DNA of 64,000 bases from Bacteroidota bacterium (GTDB taxonomy: Bacteria; Bacteroidota; Bacteroidia; NS11-12g; UBA9320), in assembly GCA_013359235.1 (NCBI GenBank), contig JABWCE010000008.1:62001-126000 (forward strand). Direction: 5' to 3'. Made by a program: the position numbers and the translations under genes. Of this stretch, positions 46,065-56,286 are shown in pieces (within the stretch, counting starts at the first letter, position 1; each line of letters starts with the position of its first letter). Under the pieces are notes generated by a model. That model ran no database searches. It worked only from the letters and a program-made list of their open reading frames with translations, and was not told the origin of the DNA.

Positions 46065-47954
46065 TTTAATATTTGTGTTTTCATATTTCAAGTGAAAAAC
46101 TCTGAGCCAAATCTCAAATATTAGCATACTAAAAAGCAATTTTTCCATTTGTGAAGGCTTTGCTTTTTTGTACCATTCAATAAGTTTTATACTTCCCTCA
46201 ATATTAGTGATACCAAGTTCATAAGAAATTCCTTCTTTTATAAATTTAATTAACAAATCACTCCATGTTGAATTGAAATAATCTCTAACCGGAATTCGAA
46301 AACCCGTTTTTTTCTTATAAATAATTTCATTGGGCAAATATTTTTCACAAATTTTCTTGAGCAAAAACTTTTCTTTTCCATCTGGCATCAATATTTCAGG
46401 TTTAAGTTTTGAAGTAAATTCAATTAGTCTATTGTCAAGAAAAGGTGCTCTTGATTCAAGCGAAGCAAACATAGTCCCGCTATCAACTTTCATAAGAAAA
46501 TCGTCAGCAAGGTATCCTTTAACCCCTAAGTAAAGCATTAAGTCGTGGTCTGTAAAACCTTTATTTTCTACTTTTCTTATTATAGATTTTTGAAAATGTG
46601 CTTGCTCATTATAAAGATTATCAATAAAATTTTTCCTGAACAAATATTTTCTAATGTTTGAAGGTTCGTAATCCATAGAATTACAGTAACTGTATATTCC
46701 GCCATATTTTATTAATCTTTCGGTATTAGCAATTTTAGATAAATATTTTGTTCCGGGTTGAAATCTTAGATTTGATAAATACTCTATGATTGTTTTAAAA
46801 GGTAAACTACTTCTTTTAATTTGTTTAAATATTGTAGGAATACCATAGCCTCCAAAAATTTCATCACCTCCATCACCTGTTAATACAACAGTTAAATGAT
46901 TTCTTGCAATTTGCGAAACAGCAATGGTAGGTATAATAGAGCTATCGGCAAAAGGTTCAATCATTTGTAACAAATTTGGCAATATATTTATACAATTGAT
47001 ATCAATGTCTATCTGTTTATAGTTTAGATTGTAGATTGAAGCAATTTTTTGAGCATAGATTGATTCGTCAAGTTCCGTATTGTGTGGAGTTGACATTGTA
47101 ATACTTGTAATATTTTTTTTGTATTGCGAAGCAATTGCTGCTACAAGACCTGAATCATTTCCTCCGCTTAAAAACAAGCCTAAAGGAACATCAGAAACCA
47201 GTTTTTCTTTTACACTACTATGTAATATTTCTTCAATTGTTACCTGTGCCTTTTCAAATGAAATATCAATTTTTTCAGAGTAAGAAACTTCCCAATATGA
47301 ATTAATTTTCATTTCGTTTTTGTTAATAATTGCAAATTGTGCCGGCAAAAGTTTTTTGATATTTGTATAAATGCAATTATTTTGTGAAATGTATTGATAT
47401 GCATAAAGTTCTGAAACGGCATTTGGGTTTATTTCATTGTTTTCTACAAGTTTGGTAATTCCAGATAAGTTTGAGGCAAAACTAAAACTATCGTTTTCAA
47501 AACAATAAAAAAAAGGTTTTTCCCCAAATCTATCACGGGAAACAAACAATTCTTCTTTGATATTATCCCAAATTGCAAACGCCCACATTCCTCTTAAATG
47601 TTTCAAAATTTCTGTTCCAAGAACAATATAACCCTTCAACAATACTTCAGTATCTGATTTAGTTAAAAAAGTTAAATTATAACTTTGTTCAAGATATTTT
47701 TTTACTTCATTAAAATTGTAAATTTCACCATTAAATACTATTGCATATCTTTTGTCTTCTGAAAAAAAAGGTTGATTTGCTTCTGCACTCAAATCAATAA
47801 TTGCAAGTCTGCAATGACCAAGTACTGCTTTTCCAGTTTTGATAATTTTTTGAAAGTCAGGTCCTCTATTAATCATAGACATACATGCTGCCTCTACTTT
47901 AATTTCGTTTTCGTCGAAGTTTTTAAAAGATATTTTACCAGCTATGCCACACAT
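46059..47954 (-). CDS. asnB: Asparagine synthase (glutamine-hydrolysing), AsnB family
   Basis: This 631-residue protein has an N-terminal class II glutamine amidotransferase with the nucleophilic Cys2 (MCGIAGKISF), RGPDFQ, HCRLAIIDLS, IVFNGEIYNF, and GDGGDE-linked chemistry downstream. The synthetase domain has the ATP/PPi loop LFLSGGNDSGLVAA (about 254-267), VVLTGDGGDEIFGGYG and the KKTGFRIPV segment. This length fits AsnB relatives found in surface-polysaccharide clusters, which amidate sugar acids, as well as true asparagine synthetases. The neighbouring methyltransferase and glycosyltransferase make the glycan role plausible but not proven. Confidence 0.85.
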   Translation of the reverse strand: MCGIAGKISFKNFDENEIKVEAACMSMINRGPDFQKIIKTGKAVLGHCRLAIIDLSAEANQPFFSEDKRYAIVFNGEIYNFNEVKKYLEQSYNLTFLTKSDTEVLLKGYIVLGTEILKHLRGMWAFAIWDNIKEELFVSRDRFGEKPFFYCFENDSFSFASNLSGITKLVENNEINPNAVSELYAYQYISQNNCIYTNIKKLLPAQFAIINKNEMKINSYWEVSYSEKIDISFEKAQVTIEEILHSSVKEKLVSDVPLGLFLSGGNDSGLVAAIASQYKKNITSITMSTPHNTELDESIYAQKIASIYNLNYKQIDIDINCINILPNLLQMIEPFADSSIIPTIAVSQIARNHLTVVLTGDGGDEIFGGYGIPTIFKQIKRSSLPFKTIIEYLSNLRFQPGTKYLSKIANTERLIKYGGIYSYCNSMDYEPSNIRKYLFRKNFIDNLYNEQAHFQKSIIRKVENKGFTDHDLMLYLGVKGYLADDFLMKVDSGTMFASLESRAPFLDNRLIEFTSKLKPEILMPDGKEKFLLKKICEKYLPNEIIYKKKTGFRIPVRDYFNSTWSDLLIKFIKEGISYELGITNIEGSIKLIEWYKKAKPSQMEKLLFSMLIFEIWLRVFHLKYENTNIKL

Positions 47955-48027
47955 TTATTATTATTGCTTCAAATTAAATTCAATTAATTATATAGAACTA
48001 TTTTTAATTCAAATTTTTTTATAAAAC

Positions 48028-49248
48028 ATGCGTATAGCCCTTGCCACTACCGAATTTTTAACTGAAAAAACTTTTGATGGCGGGCTTGCCAATTATGTTT
48101 TCAGAGTTGCTGAATCGCTTATTACTTTTGGACATATTCCTGTAATTTTTGTAGCATCAGACAAAAATGAAGTTTTGATTTTTAAAAATATTGAAGTTGT
48201 GAGGATAAATGAAAAGCAATTTACATGGTGGTTTTGGTTTTTGAATGTATTAACTTTATTTCGGTTAAACCCATCATTGTTATTTGTTTTGCGTAGCTAC
48301 AGAATTAAAAGTGCTATTTTAAAATATAATAAAACCCGAAAAATAGATATTGCCCAATACACAAATTCTATGTCGCTTGGAATTCTTCTGCCTTCAAAAA
48401 TTCCTTGTGTAATAAGGATTTCAAGCTATCAAAAGTTACTTGATGAAGTTTATGGACACAAACAAACTTTCAGACTTTGGCAAAAACAATTTTTGCAAGA
48501 TTTGATGCTCAAAAATTCTCAATTCATTTTTGGTCCAAGTAAAAAAATAGGTGATTTTATCAGTAAGAAGTTCAATAAGAATGTAGAAATAATAGAAAGC
48601 CCATTTTTGGTTGACAAATCTGTTTTTGATGAAACAATATTAAATGAAATTTTAACAAAAACAAGCCAAAACCCATATCTGCTCTATTTTGGCTCGCTTA
48701 CAGTTTTAAAAGGTGTAACAGATATTGCCGAAATTTTAAATGATTTTTTTGAAAAGCACAATGAATATTATTTTGTGTTTGTCGGCAAAACTATTGATGT
48801 AGATGGCGTGTCAATTCTCGAAATACTGAAAGAAAAAGCCGGAAAATACTATGATAGAATAATTTGGAAAAATAGCTTAGAGCATAAATTTCTTTATCCG
48901 ATTATAGAAAAAGCTGATTTGGTAGTATTGCCCTCGCGTATTGATAATTTTCCCAACACTTGCATAGAGGCAATGGCAATAGGCAAAATTGTGATCGGTA
49001 CTTTTGAAACAAGTTTTGAGCAATTGATTGACAATAATATATCAGGAATTTTATGCAAACCTGCCAATCCACAAAGTTTGATAAATACTATTGATTTTGC
49101 ATTAAAGCTAAATAATGATGATAAGCAAAAAATGTCGCAAAATGCTATTGATAGGATTGAAAAACTAAAACCTGAAATTGTTGTAAAAAAACTTATAGAT
49201 TATTATAAAACTGTAATTGAAAGAAACAATAACCATCAATCTGTGTAA
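48028..49248 (+). CDS. Glycosyltransferase, GT4-like
   Basis: This 406-residue GT-B fold glycosyltransferase has an N-terminal start RIALATTEFLTEKTFDGGLA with the Gly-rich loop. The C-terminal donor domain shows YLLYFGSLTVLKGVTDIAEI (about 221-240), FVFVGKTIDVDG, and the E-x7-E type motif in LPSRIDNFPNTCIEAMAIGK (about 309-328). ISGILCKPANPQSL follows. It probably transfers a sugar from a nucleotide-sugar donor during LPS or exopolysaccharide synthesis. Donor and acceptor cannot be read. The 3' end overlaps lysC tail to tail by 13 nt. Confidence 0.85.
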   Translation: MRIALATTEFLTEKTFDGGLANYVFRVAESLITFGHIPVIFVASDKNEVLIFKNIEVVRINEKQFTWWFWFLNVLTLFRLNPSLLFVLRSYRIKSAILKYNKTRKIDIAQYTNSMSLGILLPSKIPCVIRISSYQKLLDEVYGHKQTFRLWQKQFLQDLMLKNSQFIFGPSKKIGDFISKKFNKNVEIIESPFLVDKSVFDETILNEILTKTSQNPYLLYFGSLTVLKGVTDIAEILNDFFEKHNEYYFVFVGKTIDVDGVSILEILKEKAGKYYDRIIWKNSLEHKFLYPIIEKADLVVLPSRIDNFPNTCIEAMAIGKIVIGTFETSFEQLIDNNISGILCKPANPQSLINTIDFALKLNNDDKQKMSQNAIDRIEKLKPEIVVKKLIDYYKTVIERNNNHQSV

Positions 49249-50513
49249 ACTAACTGGATTGCTTCTTTTGAGTGTTGTTCTATCAATATTTCTTTTTCAG
49301 AAACAAAATCGGGCAATTGGTGGCTATTATGGTTGTAAAGCGTTAATAGAGTTAAGTTTTTAATAATTTCAGTATCAAACATTGTAGCCAGTTGAGAGAT
49401 CAGGTTTTCAAATTTTCTTTCATCAAAATTTGCACAAAACGAAAAACTTATTGCTGAGTTTTGCATAAGATTTACCTGCACTTTGGCATTTGCAATAAGT
49501 TCAAAAATTGATTTTAAATTTGATTCAACAATAAATGAAAAATCTTTTGAAAATAGTTTTATTAAAACCTGATTGTCTTTAAAAATATAACATTCTTTTG
49601 ATGTTTCTTTTATGTCGCTATCAGCTTTAATAGCTGTGCCTTTTGCTTCGGGGTTTACAAATGATTTTACATACAGTGGAATAGATTTTTTTAACAAAGG
49701 CTGTATGGTTTTTGGATGGATAATTGTAGCTCCGTAATAAGCGAGTTCTATTGCTTTGCTAAATGACAGTTCGCTAATAATTTCGGTATTTTTCATGCGT
49801 TTGGGGTCTGCATTCATCACCCCTTCCACGTCTTTCCAAATAGTTACACTTTGTGCATTTAGGCAATATGCAAAAATTGATGCCGAGTAGTCAGACCCTT
49901 CTCTACCAAGTGTAGTAGTGTTATTGCGGTTTGTACGCCCAATAAAACCTTGTGTTATTACAATTTGGCGATTTACAAGTGGTAATAATCTGTTTGAAAT
50001 TATTTCTTCGGTAGCTTCCCAGTTTATTTTTGCCTGACGGTAATCTTCGCTTGTATTTATAAAATTTCTTGCATCAAGCCAGCGGTTGTCTATTCCCACT
50101 GTTTGCATATAAATACTAATAATTTTTGTGCTAATCAATTCTCCATATCCAACAATTTGGTCGTACAAAAAATCAAAATCAGTATTTACAGGTTTAGTTT
50201 CAATCATACACTCAAGCTCAATAAACAAATTATCAACTTCATGATAATTGTTTTGAAGGCTTCCACCAATTAGTTTTTGAGTAATATTATTATGAAAGGT
50301 CTTAATTTCATCAAGTTCTTTTGCGGCATCTTTGTTTCTACCTTCAAACCATGCATCGAGCATTCGTTCAAGAGCATTTGTAGTTTTGCCCATTGCACTA
50401 ATTACAACAAGCAGTTTTTCGTTGTTTTTGCAATGTTTTGAAATTATTTCGGCTACATTTCTTACAGCATCAGCATCTTTTACTGATGCTCCGCCAAATT
50501 TGAATACTTTCAT
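49236..50513 (-). CDS. lysC: Aspartate kinase
   Basis: This protein phosphorylates aspartate, the first step to lysine, threonine and methionine. The about 425-residue protein starts MKVFKFGGASVKDADAVRN with the KFGG motif. It also has LLVVISAMGKTTNALERML, VITQGFIGRT, the TTLGREGSDYSASIFA substrate and ATP region, and WKDVEGVMNADPKRM. A C-terminal ACT-type regulatory region follows (about 305-425). No homoserine dehydrogenase domain is fused. The ATG at 50513 is chosen, because the TTG at 50522 that would extend it lies in the promoter box at 50520-50527. Confidence 0.94.
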   Translation of the reverse strand: MKVFKFGGASVKDADAVRNVAEIISKHCKNNEKLLVVISAMGKTTNALERMLDAWFEGRNKDAAKELDEIKTFHNNITQKLIGGSLQNNYHEVDNLFIELECMIETKPVNTDFDFLYDQIVGYGELISTKIISIYMQTVGIDNRWLDARNFINTSEDYRQAKINWEATEEIISNRLLPLVNRQIVITQGFIGRTNRNNTTTLGREGSDYSASIFAYCLNAQSVTIWKDVEGVMNADPKRMKNTEIISELSFSKAIELAYYGATIIHPKTIQPLLKKSIPLYVKSFVNPEAKGTAIKADSDIKETSKECYIFKDNQVLIKLFSKDFSFIVESNLKSIFELIANAKVQVNLMQNSAISFSFCANFDERKFENLISQLATMFDTEIIKNLTLLTLYNHNSHQLPDFVSEKEILIEQHSKEAIQLVYTD

Positions 50514-50519
50514 TTTTTG

Positions 50520-50527
50520 CAAAGGTA
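50520..50527 (-). promoter_or_regulatory. TAnnTTTG box immediately upstream of lysC
   Basis: This reads TACCTTTG on the minus strand, ending 6 nt before the ATG, which predicts a nearly leaderless lysC mRNA. The GC-containing spacer makes a random AT-rich match less likely. Confidence 0.5.
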
Positions 50528-50586
50528 TAAAAATTGAAAAGTTCTTATTCCTAAAAAGTTTTATTCAATGATTTTATTTATTAATA

Positions 50587-51657
50587 TTACTCAACCCAAT
50601 CTGCAATAAAAAGATTTGTGTCTTTTGTGCCTCCGTTGTTTCTGTTTGAACTGAAAATTAGTTTTTTCCCATCTCTTGTAAACATTGGAAAGGCATCAAA
50701 CCCATTGTCGCGGCTAAGTTTTCTTAAACCGGTTCCATCAATATTCATAATGTATAGATTAAAGGGAAAACCTCGTTTGTATTCATGATTTGAAGCAAAA
50801 ATTATTCTATTGCCTGTATAATCAAAATTAGGAGCCCAATTTGCATTGCCGAGGTTTGTAATTTGTTTAACTTCGGTTCCGTCAACATTTGCTACAAAAA
50901 TTTCCATTTTTGTAGGTGCAACAAGTCCCATATTTAAAAAGTTTTTATATTCTTCAATTTCGTCGGGTGTTTTAGGACGCGAAGCACGCCAAACAATTTT
51001 GCTGCCATCAGGGCTAAACCAAGCACCGCCGTCATAACCTAAATTATAAGTAATTTGTCTTACATCTTTTCCGCTTGTATCCATTATATAAAGGTCTAAA
51101 TCACCGTTTCTCATGCTTGTAAAAATTATTTTATCACCTTTGGGTGAAACTACTGCTTCGGCATCATATCCGGGTGTTTCGGTAAGTTTTTTGGTAATTT
51201 TGCCGTTTAAATCTGTAATATAAATATCAAAACTCGGATAAATTGGCCAAAGATATTTTTTAGTAAGATTTTTATCAGGTGGTGGAGGGCAGTTGGTATC
51301 AACTTCGTGAGTAGAAGCGTAAATAATATGTTTTCCATCGGGCATAAAATAAGAACATGTTGTACGTCCTTTGCCAGTACTTACCATTTTGTATTCAAAT
51401 TTTTTGTTTTTTTTGTTTGGCAATTTTCCATAAAAAATCTGGTCGCATTGTATTCCATCTTTAATGCTTGTGCGTTGAAAAACTATACTTTTTCCATCAG
51501 GGCTAAAGTATGCTTCGGCATTATCACCGCCAAAGGTCAATTGTTTAATTGCTTTAAAATGTTTTTCGCCTTTAAAAATTAAAGTATCATTATTTTGTGC
51601 ATTAGTAACAAAAGTTATAAAAGTAAGCAGAACCGTAATGAATGTGTATTTATACAT
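50587..51657 (-). CDS. Exported TolB-like (PD40) beta-propeller protein
   Basis: This 356-residue protein has a signal peptide (FITVLLTFITFVTNAQ). Multiple PD40/WD40-like blades follow: AEAYFSPDGKSIVFQR, TCSYFMPDGKHIIYAS, AEAVVSPKGDKIIFTS, GGAWFSPDGSKIVWRA, WAPNFDYTGNRIIFAS and AFPMFTRDGKKLIFSS. These make a six-bladed propeller, like TolB without its N-terminal domain. A CPPPP stretch is near residue 128. It is probably periplasmic and binds a protein or peptide partner. It begins 5 nt after the membrane-protein gene upstream, so the two are a likely functional pair. Confidence 0.83.
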   Translation of the reverse strand: MYKYTFITVLLTFITFVTNAQNNDTLIFKGEKHFKAIKQLTFGGDNAEAYFSPDGKSIVFQRTSIKDGIQCDQIFYGKLPNKKNKKFEYKMVSTGKGRTTCSYFMPDGKHIIYASTHEVDTNCPPPPDKNLTKKYLWPIYPSFDIYITDLNGKITKKLTETPGYDAEAVVSPKGDKIIFTSMRNGDLDLYIMDTSGKDVRQITYNLGYDGGAWFSPDGSKIVWRASRPKTPDEIEEYKNFLNMGLVAPTKMEIFVANVDGTEVKQITNLGNANWAPNFDYTGNRIIFASNHEYKRGFPFNLYIMNIDGTGLRKLSRDNGFDAFPMFTRDGKKLIFSSNRNNGGTKDTNLFIADWVE

Positions 51658-51662
51658 TTTGA

Positions 51663-52529
51663 TTATATATTTTGATTGATGTTTCTTTTTCCTTGTGTAA
51701 AGTAAAATACGGTGAATATTAACAATAAGGTGAGTATAATTAGGTTTTCAACCCAGTATTCGAACGGATGTACCCAAATTTCTTTGAAATAATTCCAACG
51801 TCCGATAATTTCTATAAAATTCCAGAAAATTATTACTGTAGGTATTGCATATCTGATAGAGTAATCAAATTTATTGATTTTAATAAGATTTAAAAACAAA
51901 TATGCCGCCCATGTAAGCGAACCAAATGCAACAGCAAATGTAATGGGGTGGCGGTCGCCGGCTATGCTTTTGTCATAAATTACTAATAGCAGTATGTAAA
52001 AAAACCATAAAAGCATAATGGTTTCTATAAAGGTAATTATTGAATAAAGTTTTGTACTTTTATTTTCTTTTCCTAATTTATTTTTAATATTGGTTAGTTT
52101 CTGAAAAAATACAAAAAAATTGCAATTGGTTGCCCTAAGCATAAAAAACGAAAGTACTGTTAATAATAATCCTAATGACGACAGCATTACAAGATATTCA
52201 GGTTTGGTTACTATTTCGCCATTTTCCATTAATGGTGCAACATTTAGTTTTTGTGCAATCCATACAAATGAAAATTCTACCCAGCCTGTCCAAACTAAAA
52301 CACCTGCTAACAAACCCATTAATGTTGCAGTGTTTGACTTATCGTTTTTATAAATTCCGATTATTAGGCTTATTAAACCGGCTAAGCCTATTAAAAAAGC
52401 GCCAATAAACATTTTATTTTCTAAAACTTTTTCGTTTACAACCATTAGGGCGTGCCCAATTGGCATAAATAAAAGAACTATTAAAAATGAAATAATTCCT
52501 TTGAAAAATGGTGTTTTAAACATTTTCAT
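51663..52529 (-). CDS. Eight-helix membrane protein of unknown function
   Basis: This 288-residue inner-membrane protein has about eight hydrophobic helices: near residues 10-32, 40-60, 67-92, 110-133, 160-182, 194-217, 226-246 and 261-281. No recognisable domain or catalytic motif is seen. Conserved-looking polar features are the WVEFSFVWIA helix and a His-Pro pair (RHPITFAVAFG). The loop regions are short. It is transcribed ahead of the PD40 propeller gene with only 5 nt between them. A TAATTTTG box sits 22 nt upstream of its ATG. Confidence 0.7.
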   Translation of the reverse strand: MKMFKTPFFKGIISFLIVLLFMPIGHALMVVNEKVLENKMFIGAFLIGLAGLISLIIGIYKNDKSNTATLMGLLAGVLVWTGWVEFSFVWIAQKLNVAPLMENGEIVTKPEYLVMLSSLGLLLTVLSFFMLRATNCNFFVFFQKLTNIKNKLGKENKSTKLYSIITFIETIMLLWFFYILLLVIYDKSIAGDRHPITFAVAFGSLTWAAYLFLNLIKINKFDYSIRYAIPTVIIFWNFIEIIGRWNYFKEIWVHPFEYWVENLIILTLLLIFTVFYFTQGKRNINQNI

Positions 52530-52551
52530 CTTCTCGATATAAATTTTGTTG

Positions 52552-52559
52552 CAAAATTA
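52552..52559 (-). promoter_or_regulatory. TAnnTTTG box upstream of the membrane-protein/PD40 pair
   Basis: This reads TAATTTTG on the minus strand, 22 nt from the ATG at 52529. The 181-nt gap to sdhB holds nothing else recognisable. Confidence 0.4.
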
Positions 52560-52710
52560 CCCTTATTTAGAAACATTCCAAACTAATAGTTGTCACTTTT
52601 TATAAAATTAAAATCAGTTTTTTTTCAAAACAAAATCAAAGTATGATTTAAGTGGTTAATTATAAAAAAAATAAATGAATAAATTAAAAACTGACAAAAC
52701 AAAACTTCAC

Positions 52711-53475
52711 TTATTCATGGCTATCTACTACATTGGCTTTAACAAATTCGCAATTCATAGCAGCAATATTCACAAGTGAAATTTCTTTTGGGCATTCGGC
52801 ACTGCAAGCACCTGTATTTGTACATGCTCCAAATCCTTCCTTATCCATTTGATGTACCATAGCTCTTGCTCTTTGCATTCGTTCAGGTTGGCCTTGTGGC
52901 AAATGTGCAAGTTGATTGATTTTTGCTGAAACAAATAACATTGCTGAGGCATTTTTGCAAGCTGCAACGCAAGCTCCACAGCCTATACAGGCGGCAGCAG
53001 CAAATGCTATATCGGCATCATTTTTTGAGATAGGTATTGCATTGCCATCCTGAGCATTTCCGGTGTTTACCGAAACAAAACCTCCGGCAGAAACAATTCT
53101 GTCAAATGCCGAACGGTCAACTACCAAATCTTTTATTACGGGAAAGGCATTTGCACGCCATGGTTCAACAATTATAGTATCACCATCGGCAAAACTACGC
53201 ATGTGTAGCTGGCAAGTGGTAATTCCTTCTTTCGGTCCATGAGGTCTTCCGTTAATAAACATACTGCACATGCCGCAAATACCTTCGCGACAGTCATGGT
53301 CAAATGCTATTGGTTCATTTCCTTTCGAAATAAGTTGCTCGTTTAAAACATCAAACATTTCAAGAAACGACATGTCAGGAGATATATCATTTACTTTGAA
53401 TTCTTCAAAATTTCCTTTGTCTTTATTACTTTTTTGTCTCCAGACTTTTAAAGTCAAATTCATGTTACCACTCAT
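52711..53475 (-). CDS. sdhB: Succinate dehydrogenase / fumarate reductase iron-sulfur subunit
   Basis: This 254-residue subunit carries electrons between the FAD subunit and quinone. It has a [2Fe-2S] site ([15 protein letters not shown] and the distal TCQLHM), then [4Fe-4S] and [3Fe-4S] motifs ([17 protein letters not shown] and [15 protein letters not shown]). The GMC, CIGC and CPKEI patterns fit the Bacteroidota and epsilonproteobacterial type B enzyme. It is the last gene of sdhCAB, 28 nt after sdhA. Confidence 0.95.
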   Translation of the reverse strand: MSGNMNLTLKVWRQKSNKDKGNFEEFKVNDISPDMSFLEMFDVLNEQLISKGNEPIAFDHDCREGICGMCSMFINGRPHGPKEGITTCQLHMRSFADGDTIIVEPWRANAFPVIKDLVVDRSAFDRIVSAGGFVSVNTGNAQDGNAIPISKNDADIAFAAAACIGCGACVAACKNASAMLFVSAKINQLAHLPQGQPERMQRARAMVHQMDKEGFGACTNTGACSAECPKEISLVNIAAMNCEFVKANVVDSHE

Positions 53476-53503
53476 TTTCTTTATTTTAAATTAATGCTTT
53501 TTT

Positions 53504-55477
53504 TTATTTGTAGCTTCTTTGTGCTATTTTAATATTTTCAAACTTCAATTCTTCTTTGTGCAATTTCCAATTGTTTTGGCTGTACTCCCAAGCAGCAACA
53601 TAAGAAAACTCTTGGTCATTTCTCAAAGCTTCGCCTTCATTAGTTTGCGATTCTTCTCTGAAATGTCCGCCACAACTCTCGTTTCTATGAAGTGCATCAA
53701 TACACATAAGTTCTCCCAATTCTAAAAAATCAGCAACTCTACCTGCTTTTTCGAGTTCAGGATTAAATTCGTTGGCTTTTCCTGTAACTCTTAAATTTTG
53801 CCAGAATTCATTTCTTATTACTTTTATTTCATCAATTGCCTCTTGTAAGCCTTTGGCATTTCGAGCCATTCCACATTTATCCCACATTACCTTACCCAAT
53901 TTTTTGTGATAATGGTCAACTGATTTTGTTCCATTTATTGAAAGTAATTTTTCAATAGTTTCTTTTACACTGTTTTCAGCATCAACAAAAGCCTGATGGT
54001 CGGTTGATTCAGGTTTTACTGAAATTTCATTAGCTAAGTAAGCTCCAATAGTATATGGAATTACAAAATATCCATCAGCCAAACCTTGCATCAATGCTGA
54101 AGCACCAAGCCTGTTGGCTCCGTGATCTGAAAAGTTTGCTTCGCCCAAAGAATATAAGCCCGGAACGGTTGTCATCAAATTGTAGTCAACCCACAATCCA
54201 CCCATTGTGTAATGTACTGCAGGGTAAATTCTCATTGGGGTTTCGTATGGATTTTCGCCTGTAATTTGCATATACATATCAAACAAATTGCCATATTTTT
54301 CTTTAATAACATCTTTTCCGAGTTTTAAAATTTCGTTTTCGCTTGGGTTTTCAATTCCCATTTTATTGGCTTCTACTCTACCATATCTCATCATATTAAA
54401 TTTAAAATCGAGATAAACTGCCATTTTCGAACTGCCAACGCCAAAACCTGCGTCACATCTCTCTTTGGCTGCACGGCTTGCAACGTCACGTGGTACAAGG
54501 TTGCCAAAAGCCGGATATCGCCTTTCTAAGTAATAATCTCTTTCTTCTTCAGGTATTTCGTTAGGATTGCGGTTGTCGTTTGATTTTTTGGGTACCCAAA
54601 TTCTTCCATCGTTTCTGAGTGATTCGCTCATTAGGGTAAGTTTGCTTTGGTGGTCGCCACTTACAGGAATACATGTAGGATGAATTTGTGTAAAACAAGG
54701 GTTGCCAAAATACGCTCCTGATTTATGTGCTTTCCAAGCTGCTGTTGCATTGCTGCCCATTGCATTTGTACTTAAATAAAATACATTTCCATATCCTCCC
54801 GAACATATTAAAACTGCATGTCCAAAGTGCCTTTCGAGCTCGCCAGTTATAAGATTTCTTGCAATTATACCTCTTGCTTTTCCTTCAATTTTTACAATTT
54901 CAAGCATTTCGTGGCGGTTGTACATTTGTACATTGCCCATTCCTATTTGTCTTTGCAAGGCACTGTATGCTCCCAAAAGCAATTGTTGTCCTGTTTGCCC
55001 AGCAGCATAAAAAGTTCTTTGCACTTGTGTTCCGCCAAAAGAGCGGTTGCTTAGCATTCCTCCGTATTCTCTTGCAAATGGTACACCCTGTGCTACACAT
55101 TGGTCAATAATATTAGGGCTTATTTCGGCAAGGCGATATACATTTGCTTCTCTTGCACGATAGTCACCTCCTTTAATGGTATCGTAAAATAAACGATAAA
55201 TACTGTCTCCATCGTTTTGATAATTTTTTGCTGCATTTATTCCGCCTTGTGCAGCAATTGAATGTGCCCGTCGTGGGCTATCCTGAAAGCAAAAGCATTT
55301 TACTTTGTACCCAAGCTCTGCCAACGATGCCGCTGCAGATGCTCCTGCAAGACCGCTTCCAATAATGAGAACTTCCAGATTTCTTTTGTTTGATGGATTA
55401 ACAAGTGGTACAGTACTTTTGTATTTAATCCATTTTTCTTCTAATTTTCCTTCTGGTATATTTGAATTTAATGACAT
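53504..55477 (-). CDS. sdhA: Succinate dehydrogenase / fumarate reductase flavoprotein subunit
   Basis: This 657-residue FAD subunit oxidises succinate to fumarate or the reverse. It shows the dinucleotide fold [20 protein letters not shown] (about 31-50), the FAD-linking His region [20 protein letters not shown] (His about 71), the active-site [12 protein letters not shown], and [17 protein letters not shown] with the catalytic Arg. [12 protein letters not shown] and [20 protein letters not shown] follow. The C-terminal capping region has [11 protein letters not shown]. It lies 18 nt downstream of sdhC. Direction in vivo is not readable from sequence. Confidence 0.96.
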   Translation of the reverse strand: MSLNSNIPEGKLEEKWIKYKSTVPLVNPSNKRNLEVLIIGSGLAGASAAASLAELGYKVKCFCFQDSPRRAHSIAAQGGINAAKNYQNDGDSIYRLFYDTIKGGDYRAREANVYRLAEISPNIIDQCVAQGVPFAREYGGMLSNRSFGGTQVQRTFYAAGQTGQQLLLGAYSALQRQIGMGNVQMYNRHEMLEIVKIEGKARGIIARNLITGELERHFGHAVLICSGGYGNVFYLSTNAMGSNATAAWKAHKSGAYFGNPCFTQIHPTCIPVSGDHQSKLTLMSESLRNDGRIWVPKKSNDNRNPNEIPEEERDYYLERRYPAFGNLVPRDVASRAAKERCDAGFGVGSSKMAVYLDFKFNMMRYGRVEANKMGIENPSENEILKLGKDVIKEKYGNLFDMYMQITGENPYETPMRIYPAVHYTMGGLWVDYNLMTTVPGLYSLGEANFSDHGANRLGASALMQGLADGYFVIPYTIGAYLANEISVKPESTDHQAFVDAENSVKETIEKLLSINGTKSVDHYHKKLGKVMWDKCGMARNAKGLQEAIDEIKVIRNEFWQNLRVTGKANEFNPELEKAGRVADFLELGELMCIDALHRNESCGGHFREESQTNEGEALRNDQEFSYVAAWEYSQNNWKLHKEELKFENIKIAQRSYK

Positions 55478-55495
55478 TGTTCTATTATTAATAAT

Positions 55496-56167
55496 TTATT
55501 TAATCCAACCAAAATGTACAGCAAGTGGCATAGCTGCAAACAAAACCGAAATTATAATACTGTACCAAAAACCTAAAGATTTTATAAAAGGTGTGTATTT
55601 TCTGTGATTTAAACCAAGTGATTGAAAAGCTGATTGAAAACCATGTAACAAATGGTAGGTAAGAGATATTACACCTATTATATATGCTGCAACTACAATA
55701 GGGTTTGCAAAAACTTCTTTCATTTCGCCAAATAATGTATCTTCTCCACTTGTAATTTCTTCGGTAAGACGACTCACATACCAAAAATGCTTGAGGTGTA
55801 ATATTAAAAAAAGCGCTAATAATGTGCCAAGCAAACCCATACTGCGAGAGTACCATTTGCTGTTGGCATTGCCATTAAACTTATAATATTTTACCTTACG
55901 TGCATTCATATTTTTAAATGTAAGGTTCATACCTTGCAAAGCATGTATAATCAAACCCAAAAACAGAAAAATTTCCATAGTTCTGATTAGAATATTATGA
56001 GCCATAAACTCGGCTGCCTTATTGAAAAGTTCGCCTCCATCATTAACAAATATTAATGAATTAACAAAACAATGAACTGCTAAAAACACTACCAGAAAAA
56101 TGCCGGTAATACCCATTATTATTTTTTTGCCTATTGATGAATTTATTAAAAAAGAAAATGCTCCCAT
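55496..56167 (-). CDS. sdhC: Succinate dehydrogenase cytochrome b558 subunit
   Basis: This 223-residue membrane anchor has five predicted helices. His residues in the helices (FLAVHCFVNSL, LGLIIHALQGMNL, LILHLKHFWYV, SLTYHLLHGFQSAFQSLG) are the expected ligands of the two haems in the type B (single large subunit) cytochrome b. It anchors SdhA and SdhB and exchanges electrons with menaquinone. It is the first gene of sdhCAB, divergent from pyrD. Confidence 0.93.
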   Translation of the reverse strand: MGAFSFLINSSIGKKIIMGITGIFLVVFLAVHCFVNSLIFVNDGGELFNKAAEFMAHNILIRTMEIFLFLGLIIHALQGMNLTFKNMNARKVKYYKFNGNANSKWYSRSMGLLGTLLALFLILHLKHFWYVSRLTEEITSGEDTLFGEMKEVFANPIVVAAYIIGVISLTYHLLHGFQSAFQSLGLNHRKYTPFIKSLGFWYSIIISVLFAAMPLAVHFGWIK

Positions 56168-56264
56168 TTTTTTTGATTTTTTCTAAAGAGAATGTACTTA
56201 AAACTTGCTGCGAAATTAATTTTTCATTTAAAAAATAAAAATAAAGTTGATATTTCTTTAATAT

Positions 56265-56272
56265 TATTTTTG
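56265..56272 (+). promoter_or_regulatory. TAnnTTTG box upstream of pyrD
   Basis: This reads TATTTTTG and ends 14 nt before the pyrD ATG. A TTG at 56247-56249 is closer than usual (15-nt spacer), so the -33 is doubtful. Confidence 0.45.
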
Positions 56273-56286
56273 TCACTCCAATTCAA

